DNA from: Tenericutes bacterium MO-XQ
Lineage (GTDB): Bacteria; Bacillota_I; Bacilli_A; Acholeplasmatales; Acholeplasmataceae
DNA length: 64,000 nucleotides
NCBI GenBank assembly: GCA_002838185.1
Contig: CP017948.1
Span: 434,001 to 498,000 of the forward strand
Direction of reading: 5' to 3'
Translations under genes and position numbers: made by a program
Notes under the pieces: model-generated
What the model was told of the DNA's origin: nothing
Databases searched by the model: none
Seen by the model: only the letters and a program-made list of their open reading frames with translations
Shown here: piece after piece, positions 35,227 through 41,436 of the stretch
Position numbering within the stretch: position 1 is the stretch's first letter
How the letters are laid out: each line of letters begins with the position of its first letter

Positions 35227-35434
35227 CATCAGTCATTATCAAGGTTTTAATCATCCAAGAACGTTTAGACGTTTGTATGGTTTCATCAGCGAGATAAAAA
35301 ACATGATCATCTGATACATTTTATAACGGTCCTTCTAGAAGAAGAAGATTTGATTTATATGAATATATAAATTAAAGCTTCCAATTAATCTGGGGAAAAC
35401 GAATATACATCTAGATATCAGATGCATAAGTATT

Positions 35435-35488
35435 CGAGTGAAATCTAATCACACGAGTGAAATCTATCTTATTACGAGTGAAATCTAT
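35435..35488. repeat. Three iterons, candidate replication origin of the prophage
   Basis: CGAGTGAAATCTA occurs exactly at 35435-35447, 35454-35466 and 35476-35488 (periods 19 and 22 nt, about two helical turns). The repeats lie about 120 nt beyond the 3' end of a winged-helix protein gene. Direct repeats of this size next to an initiator gene are typical of iteron-controlled origins. Confidence 0.6.
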
Positions 35489-35505
35489 TTACATTGATGT
35501 CAACA

Positions 35506-35531
35506 AAAAAGACACCTGATATCAGATGTCA
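35506..35531 (-). terminator. Terminator of the early/replication operon
   Basis: On the minus strand GACATCTGA pairs with TCAGGTGTC (one wobble) and is followed by six T. It lies about 80 nt after the winged-helix gene. A second hairpin GGACACA-TTGC-TGTGTCC is at 35575-35592. Confidence 0.75.
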
Positions 35532-35610
35532 TGAGTTATGATCGCTTTTTATGTGTTTTATATAACGATAAACGGACACATTGCTGTGTCCTGGTCAATG
35601 ATTCAGTTTC

Positions 35611-36297
35611 TTATCTATTCGGTGGATTAGTGAATCCAAAGCTTAAGACAACATCATGAAGTGCTGCTTCAATCTCATTGTCTGATGCTCTAGTAACTCC
35701 CCTAGAAATGAGTTTATTTGCCTTTTTAAACATTGATTTGATATAAGACTCATGCTCTATCTTCTCAGCGTTTAAATCGTTGATAATTGCTTCCCATTTT
35801 GCTCTATCTTTATTCGTTTTAACTTGTTCAATCGCACGTCTTAACTTCTTAGCATATTTCTTAATTACGATGACTGATTGCATGACAAAATGCTTGAATA
35901 GATTTCCACGCTCTAGATGTTCAACATCTTTAGCTTTAGCTGAAAGCCATTCAATCGCTTTTTTAATATCTACCTCTATACCAGTACGGTTACGCTTTGC
36001 TTCATCTGCATAAGTACGTTTTATGATGCCGTAAAGTGGTTGTCCTTGATCATCTGTAGCTTCAAGTTGATCGAATGCTAACTGTAAGCCTCTACGTGTA
36101 CATGAAAAGCGTTCCATGAGCTCAGCGTTTGAATAAATGACTGTACCAGTTTGAGAGTACTCAATGACTGCAGTTTCAACAATCTTAGTCGCAAGGAAAA
36201 CACCACCATGCTTATAGTGGTCTTCTATGTTGATATTGATATATTCAATCGGAAATCCATTTAGAATGTATCCTGGTTGATATGTGCGTGCACTCAT
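35611..36297 (-). CDS. Winged-helix putative replication initiator of the prophage
   Basis: A 228-residue protein. Residues about 25-95 form a winged helix (VFLATKIVETAVIEY, NAELMERFSCTRRGLQLAFD, then GIIKR), reminiscent of RepA_N/RepB-type initiators and replisome organisers. A basic coiled C-part follows. No HUH or Rep_trans rolling-circle motif (HxH, YxxxY catalytic context) is seen. Iterons lie just past its 3' end, supporting origin binding. It begins inside the stop of the upstream gene (ATGA). A transcription regulator role cannot be excluded. Confidence 0.6.
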   Translation of the reverse strand: MSARTYQPGYILNGFPIEYININIEDHYKHGGVFLATKIVETAVIEYSQTGTVIYSNAELMERFSCTRRGLQLAFDQLEATDDQGQPLYGIIKRTYADEAKRNRTGIEVDIKKAIEWLSAKAKDVEHLERGNLFKHFVMQSVIVIKKYAKKLRRAIEQVKTNKDRAKWEAIINDLNAEKIEHESYIKSMFKKANKLISRGVTRASDNEIEAALHDVVLSFGFTNPPNR

Positions 36298-36671
36298 AGA
36301 TTGTTCTCCATTTCTTCCAGTTCTTTTTCGTAATCATCCATCCAATTTGGCTCATTGTTTCTTGTTTTCTTCATAGCAAATTCTTTATCACGATCCATTT
36401 TTTCAATAGCTTTGGCTAATGTAATTGCACCTGCAGCTTTAAAGCTTTCAGCAACTTTACGCATGTATGCCGCATTCGGTAATCGACCTTTATTTTTTGT
36501 GAATATGATTGCTTTAATGAGTATGACTTTTATAACATCAGATGGTAACTTATGATCATGGTTGATAAACTCAACATAATCATTTTTAAACTGATCTATT
36601 TCATCAGTTGTAAGCATGACCTTAAGTATCTGATCATATCTAGATTGTTTAATTGTTTCTAATCGTGTCAT
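36294..36671 (-). CDS. Hypothetical prophage protein, possibly replication accessory
   Basis: A 125-residue, mostly helical, charged protein ending in NEPNWMDDYEKELEEMENNL. Such a tail (NW(M/L)D-Y-E) occurs in some DnaD/replisome-loading proteins, but the match is too short to assign. RBS AAAGGA sits before the ATG. It is the first gene of a two-gene unit with the putative initiator (overlap ATGA), downstream of three operator-like palindromes. Confidence 0.6.
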   Translation of the reverse strand: MTRLETIKQSRYDQILKVMLTTDEIDQFKNDYVEFINHDHKLPSDVIKVILIKAIIFTKNKGRLPNAAYMRKVAESFKAAGAITLAKAIEKMDRDKEFAMKKTRNNEPNWMDDYEKELEEMENNL

Positions 36672-36696
36672 ATGATGTCCTTTCTTTGTCTATAGA

Positions 36697-36769
36697 TAAA
36701 CTATAGTTTACTATCTCCTGGAGATTATTAACTTGAGTTTATGTTTTCGATATCATTAACTCTAGTTTA
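36697..36769. promoter_or_regulatory. Three operator-like palindromes ahead of the replication genes
   Basis: TAAACTATAGTTTA (36697-36710, perfect), TTAACTTGAGTTTA (36728-36741) and TTAACTCTAGTTTA (36756-36769) share the pattern TWAACTNNAGTTTA. They are spaced 31 and 28 nt apart. The last two overlap the 3' end of the HTH gene. The likely binder is that HTH protein, controlling the replication operon. Confidence 0.6.
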
Positions 36770-37044
36770 CCTGCAGAAATAAGATATTCGTGTTCATGCT
36801 GAATTGCTACTTCAACAGGTATATTGAAAGCATCACATATTTTTATGAGTGTCGATACTTTCATATCTGATCCCTTGAGTATCTTTAACCACCCTGGATA
36901 TGATAAACCTGTTCTATCCATAATAATTCTTTGAACTACATAGCCAAAGCCCCAACCTGGATCATGATAGACATAGTATTTATTTATAAGTTTATTTATC
37001 CAAGAACGTTGTGCGTTCTCCATGGTATAAGTTGTGTATCTCAT
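36739..37044 (-). CDS. HTH regulator of the prophage early region
   Basis: A 101-residue protein whose C-terminal two thirds resemble an XRE-type helix-turn-helix: RIIMDRTGLSYPGWLKILKG, then DMKVSTLIKICDAFNIPVEVAI. The N-terminal part (MRYTTYTMENAQRSWINKLI) is unlike typical XRE proteins. RBS AAAGGAG selects ATG 37044 over a longer frame. Operator-like palindromes at its 3' end suggest control of the downstream replication genes. The antagonistic pair with the 26927 HTH protein would be like a CI/Cro switch. Confidence 0.65.
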   Translation of the reverse strand: MRYTTYTMENAQRSWINKLINKYYVYHDPGWGFGYVVQRIIMDRTGLSYPGWLKILKGSDMKVSTLIKICDAFNIPVEVAIQHEHEYLISAGKLELMISKT

Positions 37045-37172
37045 ATAATACTCCTTTATTTTTTTCCTTGATGGCTGTTGGTGACTCATTAGAGATTGAT
37101 TAGTATCCTTTATCGAGCCACCACATTTAACCCTAGGTTGCACCATCATTTTGGAGAAAAGATGAAAAATTT

Positions 37173-37208
37173 TGTGATGCACCTGGAGACTAGATCAGAT
37201 GCATCACA
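37173..37208. repeat. Inverted repeat between prophage early genes
   Basis: TGTGATGCA (37173-37181) and TGCATCACA (37200-37208), 9 bp with an 18-nt loop. On the minus strand it is followed by AAAATTTTT and may act as an attenuator or terminator ahead of the HTH gene. Confidence 0.4.
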
Positions 37209-37234
37209 TATATCAAATGGATAAAAGGATCCAC

Positions 37235-37387
37235 TTAATAAGTTAGATTTAATTTGACTTTGATTAATGTTTTTAACACTGATAAATAAACTGCATGCTT
37301 ATCTTTCTCTGATAAGGTTTCATATTTAGAAATAGAATCTTTTGCTGTTTTTAGAAAATTTAATCTTTCGTTTAGATCTAAACACAT
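37235..37387 (-). CDS. Small charged prophage protein
   Basis: A 50-residue helical protein starting MCLDLNERLNFLKTA and ending LIKVKLNLTY. RBS AAGAGGTGA lies 7 nt before the ATG. It overlaps the 3' end of the membrane-protein gene at 37326-37589 in another frame by 62 nt. The strong RBS makes it credible despite its size. Function unknown. Confidence 0.5.
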   Translation of the reverse strand: MCLDLNERLNFLKTAKDSISKYETLSEKDKHAVYLSVLKTLIKVKLNLTY

Positions 37388-37589
37388 CTAAATCACCTCT
37401 TAAATATAGCTTATATAGCTTTATTGTGATGAGTAACTGTAAGAAGAAGCAACTCATCATAAACCATCTTTCAGTATCACAATATCTGTGTAAATCACTT
37501 TCTATTATTGCATACAGTATCAAGTATATACACATTATGATACAGAACATAAAGAGTGAATTCATGGCTTGTCTGATAATCTTTTTCAT
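37326..37589 (-). CDS. Small two-span prophage membrane protein
   Basis: An 87-residue protein with two membrane spans (about 8-30 and 43-62) and a very basic tail. Start ATG 37589 overlaps the upstream stop (ATGA), which favours it over a longer frame starting at 37649. Its C-terminal codons overlap the 50-residue gene. If only one of the two is real at the overlap, the coupled start favours this one for its membrane part. Confidence 0.5.
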   Translation of the reverse strand: MKKIIRQAMNSLFMFCIIMCIYLILYAIIESDLHRYCDTERWFMMSCFFLQLLITIKLYKLYLRGDLDVFRSKRKIKFSKNSKRFYF

Positions 37590-37699
37590 TTGATTTTTCT
37601 CATTTGCTTTTCTACATATACATAAAACAGTATCAATAGTATTAGACATATTAATGCGATCGCAGTAGCTATTAGCATAGCTTGAATTCCAACTTCCAT
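37586..37699 (-). CDS. Tiny single-span prophage membrane protein
   Basis: A 37-residue protein: MEVGIQAM, one span (IATAIALICLILLILFYVYV), basic tail EKQMRKIK. The RBS leader GAGGTATATATATG is identical to that of the next tiny gene. It is coupled to its downstream neighbour by ATGA. In size and topology it matches filamentous phage end-cap proteins pVII and pIX (32-33 residues), though it lies in the early operon. Confidence 0.55.
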   Translation of the reverse strand: MEVGIQAMLIATAIALICLILLILFYVYVEKQMRKIK

Positions 37700-37711
37700 A
37701 TATATACCTCG

Positions 37712-37828
37712 CTATTTATCTTTCATCTTTGGATTTATGATAGTTATAATACCAGTTAGGATTTTAACAGGAAGCATAAGGATTATTAATGCTATAGCAA
37801 GTATTGAATTGATTATAGTTTTAATCAT
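37712..37828 (-). CDS. Tiny single-span prophage membrane protein
   Basis: A 38-residue protein: MIKTIINSI, one hydrophobic span (LAIALIILMLPVKIL into GIITII) and basic tail NPKMKDK. Start ATG 37828 overlaps the stop of the upstream NUMOD gene (ATGA) and has leader GAGGTATATATATG, the same 14 nt as before the 37699 gene. Candidate pVII/pIX-like minor coat protein or membrane-active peptide. Confidence 0.55.
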   Translation of the reverse strand: MIKTIINSILAIALIILMLPVKILTGIITIINPKMKDK

Positions 37829-38337
37829 ATATATACCTCTTCTTTGTAGTATATCTTTCTACCTCTTTTAACAAGCACTGAATGATTTACTTTATCCGAT
37901 AAGAAGTCAAGTAATGTCTGATAACTTACATAAAGATGCTTTGCAGCTTCTCTCACTGATCTATACTCAATTGGATCCTTATTTAAGTCTTGAACTACTA
38001 CTGGAGTTGAGTTTGATAGATGTCCTGTTCTTTTGCCATGAGTACGTCTTGAATATAAATATAGATTTTGTAAACTGCAATTTTCTTTATTGTTATCTTT
38101 ATATCCGATAAGCAAATCATCATGATAGTTTTTCATAAAAGCTTTGGCTATAACTCGTGAGAATCTACATTCCACATAGTTGATTTTTACAACTCTAAAT
38201 CCTTTTTTTATATAGCCTTTTACAATTTTAGTTATCCCAGACTTTTTGTATTTTTTAAATATAAATCCACGTGTATCTGCATACCATATGGCATTGTTAG
38301 ATTCATCAATTTTATAGCTATAGTGATCATAGTTCAT
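37825..38337 (-). CDS. HNH/NUMOD1-type protein with degenerate nuclease motif
   Basis: A 170-residue protein. The middle part reads VIAKAFMKNYHDDLLIGYKDNNKENCSLQNLYLYS, shown here in halves as the HNH_3 pattern: VIAKAFMKNYHDD then KDNNKENCSLQNL. The His that normally precedes the KDGNK segment is Tyr (IGYKDN), so the nuclease may be inactive. The C-terminal part is a NUMOD1 DNA-binding domain (EYRSVREAAKHLYVSYQTL). Start ATG 38337 follows RBS GAGGTGG. Such genes are mobile passengers in phages; here it is within an operon and could now be a DNA-binding regulator. Confidence 0.7.
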   Translation of the reverse strand: MNYDHYSYKIDESNNAIWYADTRGFIFKKYKKSGITKIVKGYIKKGFRVVKINYVECRFSRVIAKAFMKNYHDDLLIGYKDNNKENCSLQNLYLYSRRTHGKRTGHLSNSTPVVVQDLNKDPIEYRSVREAAKHLYVSYQTLLDFLSDKVNHSVLVKRGRKIYYKEEVYI

Positions 38338-38345
38338 AATCCACC

Positions 38346-38522
38346 TCAATAACAACAATCATCCAGGTATTCAATCATGTTGGATACCCTATCAAGCTGT
38401 AATCCTATCCATACATATTCAGCCAAATTTTCTGAAGCCTTTTTATTGATATCAGTTTTATGATTTGCCTTTTGTTTTTCCAAATACATCTGATATAGTT
38501 TTAATGTTTCAATACCAGGCAT
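38346..38522 (-). CDS. Small hypothetical prophage protein
   Basis: A 58-residue acidic helical protein (MPGIETLKLYQMYLEKQKAN...) ending in two Cys and Tyr. RBS AGAGGT lies 8 nt before the ATG, which abuts the stop of the preceding gene. No family recognised. Confidence 0.55.
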   Translation of the reverse strand: MPGIETLKLYQMYLEKQKANHKTDINKKASENLAEYVWIGLQLDRVSNMIEYLDDCCY

Positions 38523-38705
38523 TTACTCTACCTCTTGGAAGTGTTCCCAAAACTTATCAATAGAACATATACCTATGTTTTGATCATCACTAATCATATA
38601 AACATTTTTATTTATTTCATCTATGGATACAACAGTTGCTTTTTTATTTGAAACTAGTTCGATCACTCTTTGACCTTTAAATATATCTTTCATAGCTCGA
38701 TCCAT
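38523..38705 (-). CDS. Small hypothetical prophage protein
   Basis: A 60-residue protein with a likely SH3-like beta fold (GQRVIELVSNKKATVVSID, then NVYMISDDQNIGICSI). Two starts are possible: ATG 38705 or ATG 38693, the latter overlapping the previous stop (ATGA). No family recognised; the operon position supports translation. Confidence 0.55.
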   Translation of the reverse strand: MDRAMKDIFKGQRVIELVSNKKATVVSIDEINKNVYMISDDQNIGICSIDKFWEHFQEVE

Positions 38706-38977
38706 TCTGCACTTTTTAGGGCACCGATGATTTTTGGTATTGCATAACTTAATATCAAATCATCATCCAGATAAAAGTAATCCTCTCCATATCCTTCAAT
38801 CCATACACTGATTTTATATTCGTTATTTTCACCATCTACATACAACCAAACTTCATAACTGTCCTCATCAGTAATTACAAGATCTCCATCTAACAAGAAT
38901 AACTTTTCAAGCATTTTTTGAACAGTTTGATGTTTATTTGAATCTATTTCATTTCTTAATTGTTCTAGTTGGTTCAT
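38690..38977 (-). CDS. Acidic hypothetical prophage protein
   Basis: A 95-residue strongly acidic protein with alternating beta segments (EVWLYVDGENNEYKISVWI, EDYFYLDDDL). RBS GGAGGTAG before the ATG. Starts within the stop of the preceding gene (ATGA). The acid-rich composition is like that of DNA-mimic anti-defence proteins, but there is no specific match. Confidence 0.55.
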   Translation of the reverse strand: MNQLEQLRNEIDSNKHQTVQKMLEKLFLLDGDLVITDEDSYEVWLYVDGENNEYKISVWIEGYGEDYFYLDDDLILSYAIPKIIGALKSAEWIEL

Positions 38978-39168
38978 TTTTCTACCTCCGGATTGAAAAC
39001 TGGAAATAGATGCATCTGAGTTTGACCTGGATGAATGTGAATCGGCTCTCTTTCTAGCCCATCATCTTTAGCGAACTTGCTATCTCTTAGCATAGCCTTT
39101 GAACATGCTTCTGCACGTAATGAATTTCGTACAGCTTGTAAATTGTTACTCATTTTTTTCTCGGACAT
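38974..39168 (-). CDS. Small hypothetical prophage protein
   Basis: A 64-residue protein, MSEKKMSNNLQAVRN to FNPEVEK, with no membrane span and a His/Pro-rich tail. RBS GGGAGGTA selects ATG 39168 over a longer in-frame start at 39237. Function unknown. Confidence 0.5.
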   Translation of the reverse strand: MSEKKMSNNLQAVRNSLRAEACSKAMLRDSKFAKDDGLEREPIHIHPGQTQMHLFPVFNPEVEK

Positions 39169-39179
39169 TTTATTACCTC

Positions 39180-39289
39180 CCTGGTATAGATTTAAAGTCC
39201 TAATAGGAGCCATACAAGATGCGTTACCAGGAAACACCTTATATAGCTCATATTAAGACTTCAACATTCTTAAAAGACACTTCCTGGTA
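39180..39289. promoter_or_regulatory. Candidate integrase arm-type sites, right end
   Basis: CCTGGTA at 39180-39186, CGTTACCAGGA at 39222-39232 (exact inverted match to 26783-26793) and TTCCTGGTA at 39281-39289. The pair TACCAGGAA / TTCCTGGTA (39225 and 39281) also forms a 9-bp inverted repeat. With the left copies these bracket the att core. Confidence 0.45.
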
Positions 39290-39499
39290 TTATGCCTTTT
39301 TACTTTGATAATAACGATATCTAGATGCAACTAAAGATGCATCTGTTTTTGTATAGTTGTACTCATTGAGTAGAAGAGATCTAACTTTATCTGGATCGTT
39401 CAGTTGATCCATTAAAAATGAATACAGTCTATAGATACCAAATCTAGGTGCAACATCTTTTTCAGCTTCAACTTTTCTAAGAATTAGATCAACTGTCAT
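39290..39499 (-). CDS. Hypothetical prophage protein, first gene of the right-end operon
   Basis: A 69-residue helical protein (MTVDLILRKVEAEKD ... RYRYYQSKKA). RBS GGAGGT 4 nt before ATG 39499 excludes a longer in-frame start. The only gene between the right arm sites and attR. The small, basic, helical form would suit an excisionase-like or accessory factor, but no HTH is recognisable. Confidence 0.5.
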   Translation of the reverse strand: MTVDLILRKVEAEKDVAPRFGIYRLYSFLMDQLNDPDKVRSLLLNEYNYTKTDASLVASRYRYYQSKKA

Positions 39500-39513
39500 A
39501 TAGACCTCCAATG

Positions 39514-39543
39514 AAAGAAAAAACACCTTATATTAGGTGTTTT
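39514..39543 (-). terminator. Terminator insulating the right prophage end
   Basis: AAAACACCT / AGGTGTTTT stem with a 6-nt loop, followed on the minus strand by TTTTTTC. It blocks minus-strand transcription entering the prophage from the chromosome side. Confidence 0.65.
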
Positions 39544-39557
39544 GAGTATGCTATGGA

Positions 39558-39605
39558 CTTCTAAGCCGTCGGTCGGGGGTTCGAATCCCTCCTGCATCGC
39601 CACTT
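39558..39605 (+). repeat. attR: right 48-bp direct repeat (displaced tRNA-Arg 3' half)
   Basis: Matches 26198-26245 except two compensating T-stem changes (GGGGG/CCCTC here against AGGGG/CCCTT). No tRNA 5' half precedes it. In integration at a tRNA 3' half, attR keeps the original host segment, so this is probably the ancestral host sequence. Confidence 0.9.
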
Positions 39606-39617
39606 TATTAATGAATC

Positions 39618-39647
39618 ATACTGTTTCTTAGGAAACAGTATTTTTTT
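39618..39647 (+). terminator. Original tRNA-Arg terminator, displaced by integration
   Basis: ATACTGTTTC / GAAACAGTAT, 10-bp perfect stem, loop TTAG, then seven T. It lies 13 nt past attR, where the host tRNA terminator would be before insertion. Confidence 0.85.
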
Positions 39648-39663
39648 ACTTATAAAAGGATTG

Positions 39664-39692
39664 TTGACGAATTACGATCAAATGTGTATAAT
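39664..39692 (+). promoter_or_regulatory. Promoter of the methyltransferase gene
   Basis: TTGACG (39664-39669) and TATAAT (39687-39692), 17-nt spacer. Transcription would start near 39700, which rules out an ATG at 39684 as the gene start. Confidence 0.75.
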
Positions 39693-39743
39693 TTAAAACA
39701 AAGTTACGAAAACCATTTTCAATTAAGCATGAAAGGAAGATAT

Positions 39744-40418
39744 ATGAATCATAAAACATCATCGATTTCATTTTGGAATCAATTTTTTAAAGATTATGAA
39801 CCAGTAAAAATAAATAAAGAAGAAGTTAGTGTTACTACAACACTTGATAAGTATCTGAAGCAGATTGGCGATCAATCTGAAAACATCTTAGATATCGGGT
39901 GTGGTACTGGTTATGCTCTTATTGGAGCAAAATTACTTGGGAATAAAATGAAAAAAGGTGTTGGATTTGATGCTTCTACACATGCGATTCGTATCGCCAA
40001 TAAAACTGTTGAACTTTCAAAAATTGAAGGGTTATCTTTTGAAGTTGCTGATGAATCATTTCTAAGTACAATTCCAGATCAAAGTTATGATGGTATTATA
40101 TGTTCAAATTTCTTAGATGTAATTCCTAAAGAAATGTCTCATTTGATTATCAAAGAGATTCAAAGGATATTGAGTGATGAAGGGTTCTTTCTACTTAAAC
40201 TCAATTTTGAGTTAGATGAAGCATTGATAAATAAAATTAAAATGGTAAAAATAGAAGAGAATACATATCAAATAGATGGCGTTATACGTGCATATAATTT
40301 ATCAACAGATAAATGGATTGAGCAGTTCAATCAATTAAAATTATTAAAATCAGATGGATTTCAAAGAGCTCCACATTTGCCAGAGGATCGAATTTTATGG
40401 TTTAAAAAAGCAAAATAA
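39744..40418 (+). CDS. Class I SAM-dependent methyltransferase
   Basis: A 224-residue protein with SAM motif ILDIGCGTGYAL, motif II VGFDAS, and SYDGIICSNFLDVIP typical of small-molecule methyltransferases. RBS AAGGAA precedes ATG 39744; an upstream in-frame ATG at 39684 lies before the predicted transcription start. Substrate unknown; the UbiE/Coq5-like family has many roles. First gene after the prophage and independent of it. Confidence 0.82.
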   Translation: MNHKTSSISFWNQFFKDYEPVKINKEEVSVTTTLDKYLKQIGDQSENILDIGCGTGYALIGAKLLGNKMKKGVGFDASTHAIRIANKTVELSKIEGLSFEVADESFLSTIPDQSYDGIICSNFLDVIPKEMSHLIIKEIQRILSDEGFFLLKLNFELDEALINKIKMVKIEENTYQIDGVIRAYNLSTDKWIEQFNQLKLLKSDGFQRAPHLPEDRILWFKKAK

Positions 40419-40469
40419 TCTTTCTGTCTATATGTTATAATGAAATAAAACGTTTTATAAGGGGAAAAA

Positions 40470-41213
40470 ATGAAAAAATACATGATTATTATTGGGTTGT
40501 CGATAGTTTTAGTTATTGCTGGATATCTACTACTCAATCTAAGATCTGTCTATTTTGTAGACATTAATACACAAGAAAAGACTAAATTAACTTCATTTTG
40601 GGTAAAGCAAGACCACATTAACATTAAAGATCGCTGGTTTAAAGATTTTGATGATGATGTAATTAGTGGATTCATATTGATTGAAGATAACAAAGTTTAC
40701 ACAATCATTCCTTATGCTTTTACTAAACTCGATGAATCATCCAGACTTATTGATTTATATGAAAGCACTCTTGATCGGAATAAAGAAATCAAGTGGATTA
40801 GCAAAGAAGATGAGCAAGATGTATTATACGACATCAAAGAAGAGGTGCGTTTAGATATTTCTGTTGATACATATCTTGGATCTGTCACTGAAGACCATAA
40901 ATAAGGAAATGGTGTTTATAGTGTACCCACATATAATAATTCAGGTGAAGTCGTTAGTTATGTTCAGTTTGCAGAAAGTAGTGTCTCAGGTTTATTAGAA
41001 GGATTTAATCAAAATAATCCTTGTTATATTTTGCAGACGGTTTTATTTATAGAAGTACATATCAATAATCATCAAGAATCAAAACTTTTGATACCTACAT
41101 ATTTCATAGGTGGACTTGTATCAGCGGATATTACTAGTGATCATTATTATATAGAATATTTCGATCAATTACTTGTTTTTGAAGCAACCTTAGAAAAACT
41201 AGAAGTTTCTTAA
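40470..41213 (+). pseudogene. Membrane-anchored hypothetical protein interrupted by an in-frame stop
   Basis: The frame starts with a signal-anchor (KKYMIIIGLSIVLVIAGYLL), continues for 144 residues and meets TAA at 40902-40904. The same frame reads on without a break for 102 more codons, GNGVYSVPTYNN... to a TAA at 41211-41213, followed by a terminator. Codon use and composition are continuous across the stop. It looks like one 247-residue gene broken by a single nonsense change. Alternatives: a sequencing error, or read-through. RBS AAGGGG precedes the ATG. No family recognised. Confidence 0.7.
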
Positions 41214-41231
41214 ATTTTTAAGATATTATAT

Positions 41232-41256
41232 AAAGCTCAGTGATTGAGCTTTTTTG
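41232..41256 (+). terminator. Terminator of the interrupted gene
   Basis: AAAGCTCA / TGAGCTTT with loop GTGAT and a T-run. Confidence 0.85.
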
Positions 41257-41328
41257 TTTTAAGGATAAAAAAAATAAATTATTTCAAAAATGCTTCACAG
41301 AAACACTTTTTTTATGATACAATTTCAG

Positions 41329-41420
41329 TGTGGCTGGACTTTTAAAACTTTTTTTATCATTTTGGCCACAAATGAATGAACAAAGTCTCGACTCCCCCTT
41401 GAGACTTTGTTCCTTTTTTT
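41329..41420 (+). ncRNA. Chromosomal sRNA candidate with CUCCCCC loop
   Basis: Promoter TTCACA (41294-41299) and TACAAT (41318-41323), 18-nt spacer. The RNA would begin near 41329 with TGTGGCT, which pairs with GGCCACA (41364-41370). It ends in a strong hairpin AACAAAGTCTC (41379-41389) / GAGACTTTGTT (41401-41411) with loop GACTCCCCCTT and T-run (41414-41420). No ORF and no gene follows on this strand. The loop complements Shine-Dalgarno sequences, as in Firmicutes sRNAs such as RsaE. Same plan as the prophage candidate at 34992. Confidence 0.68.
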
Positions 41421-41436
41421 ATGCAAAAAAAAACAG

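Noticed and set aside
35435-35488. CRISPR-like array
   Set aside because: Only three 13-bp repeats with 6-9-nt spacers; no cas genes. Iterons fit better.
35611-36297. Rolling-circle (HUH) replication protein
   Set aside because: No HxH motif or tyrosine pair with the right context could be seen; only a winged helix is supported.
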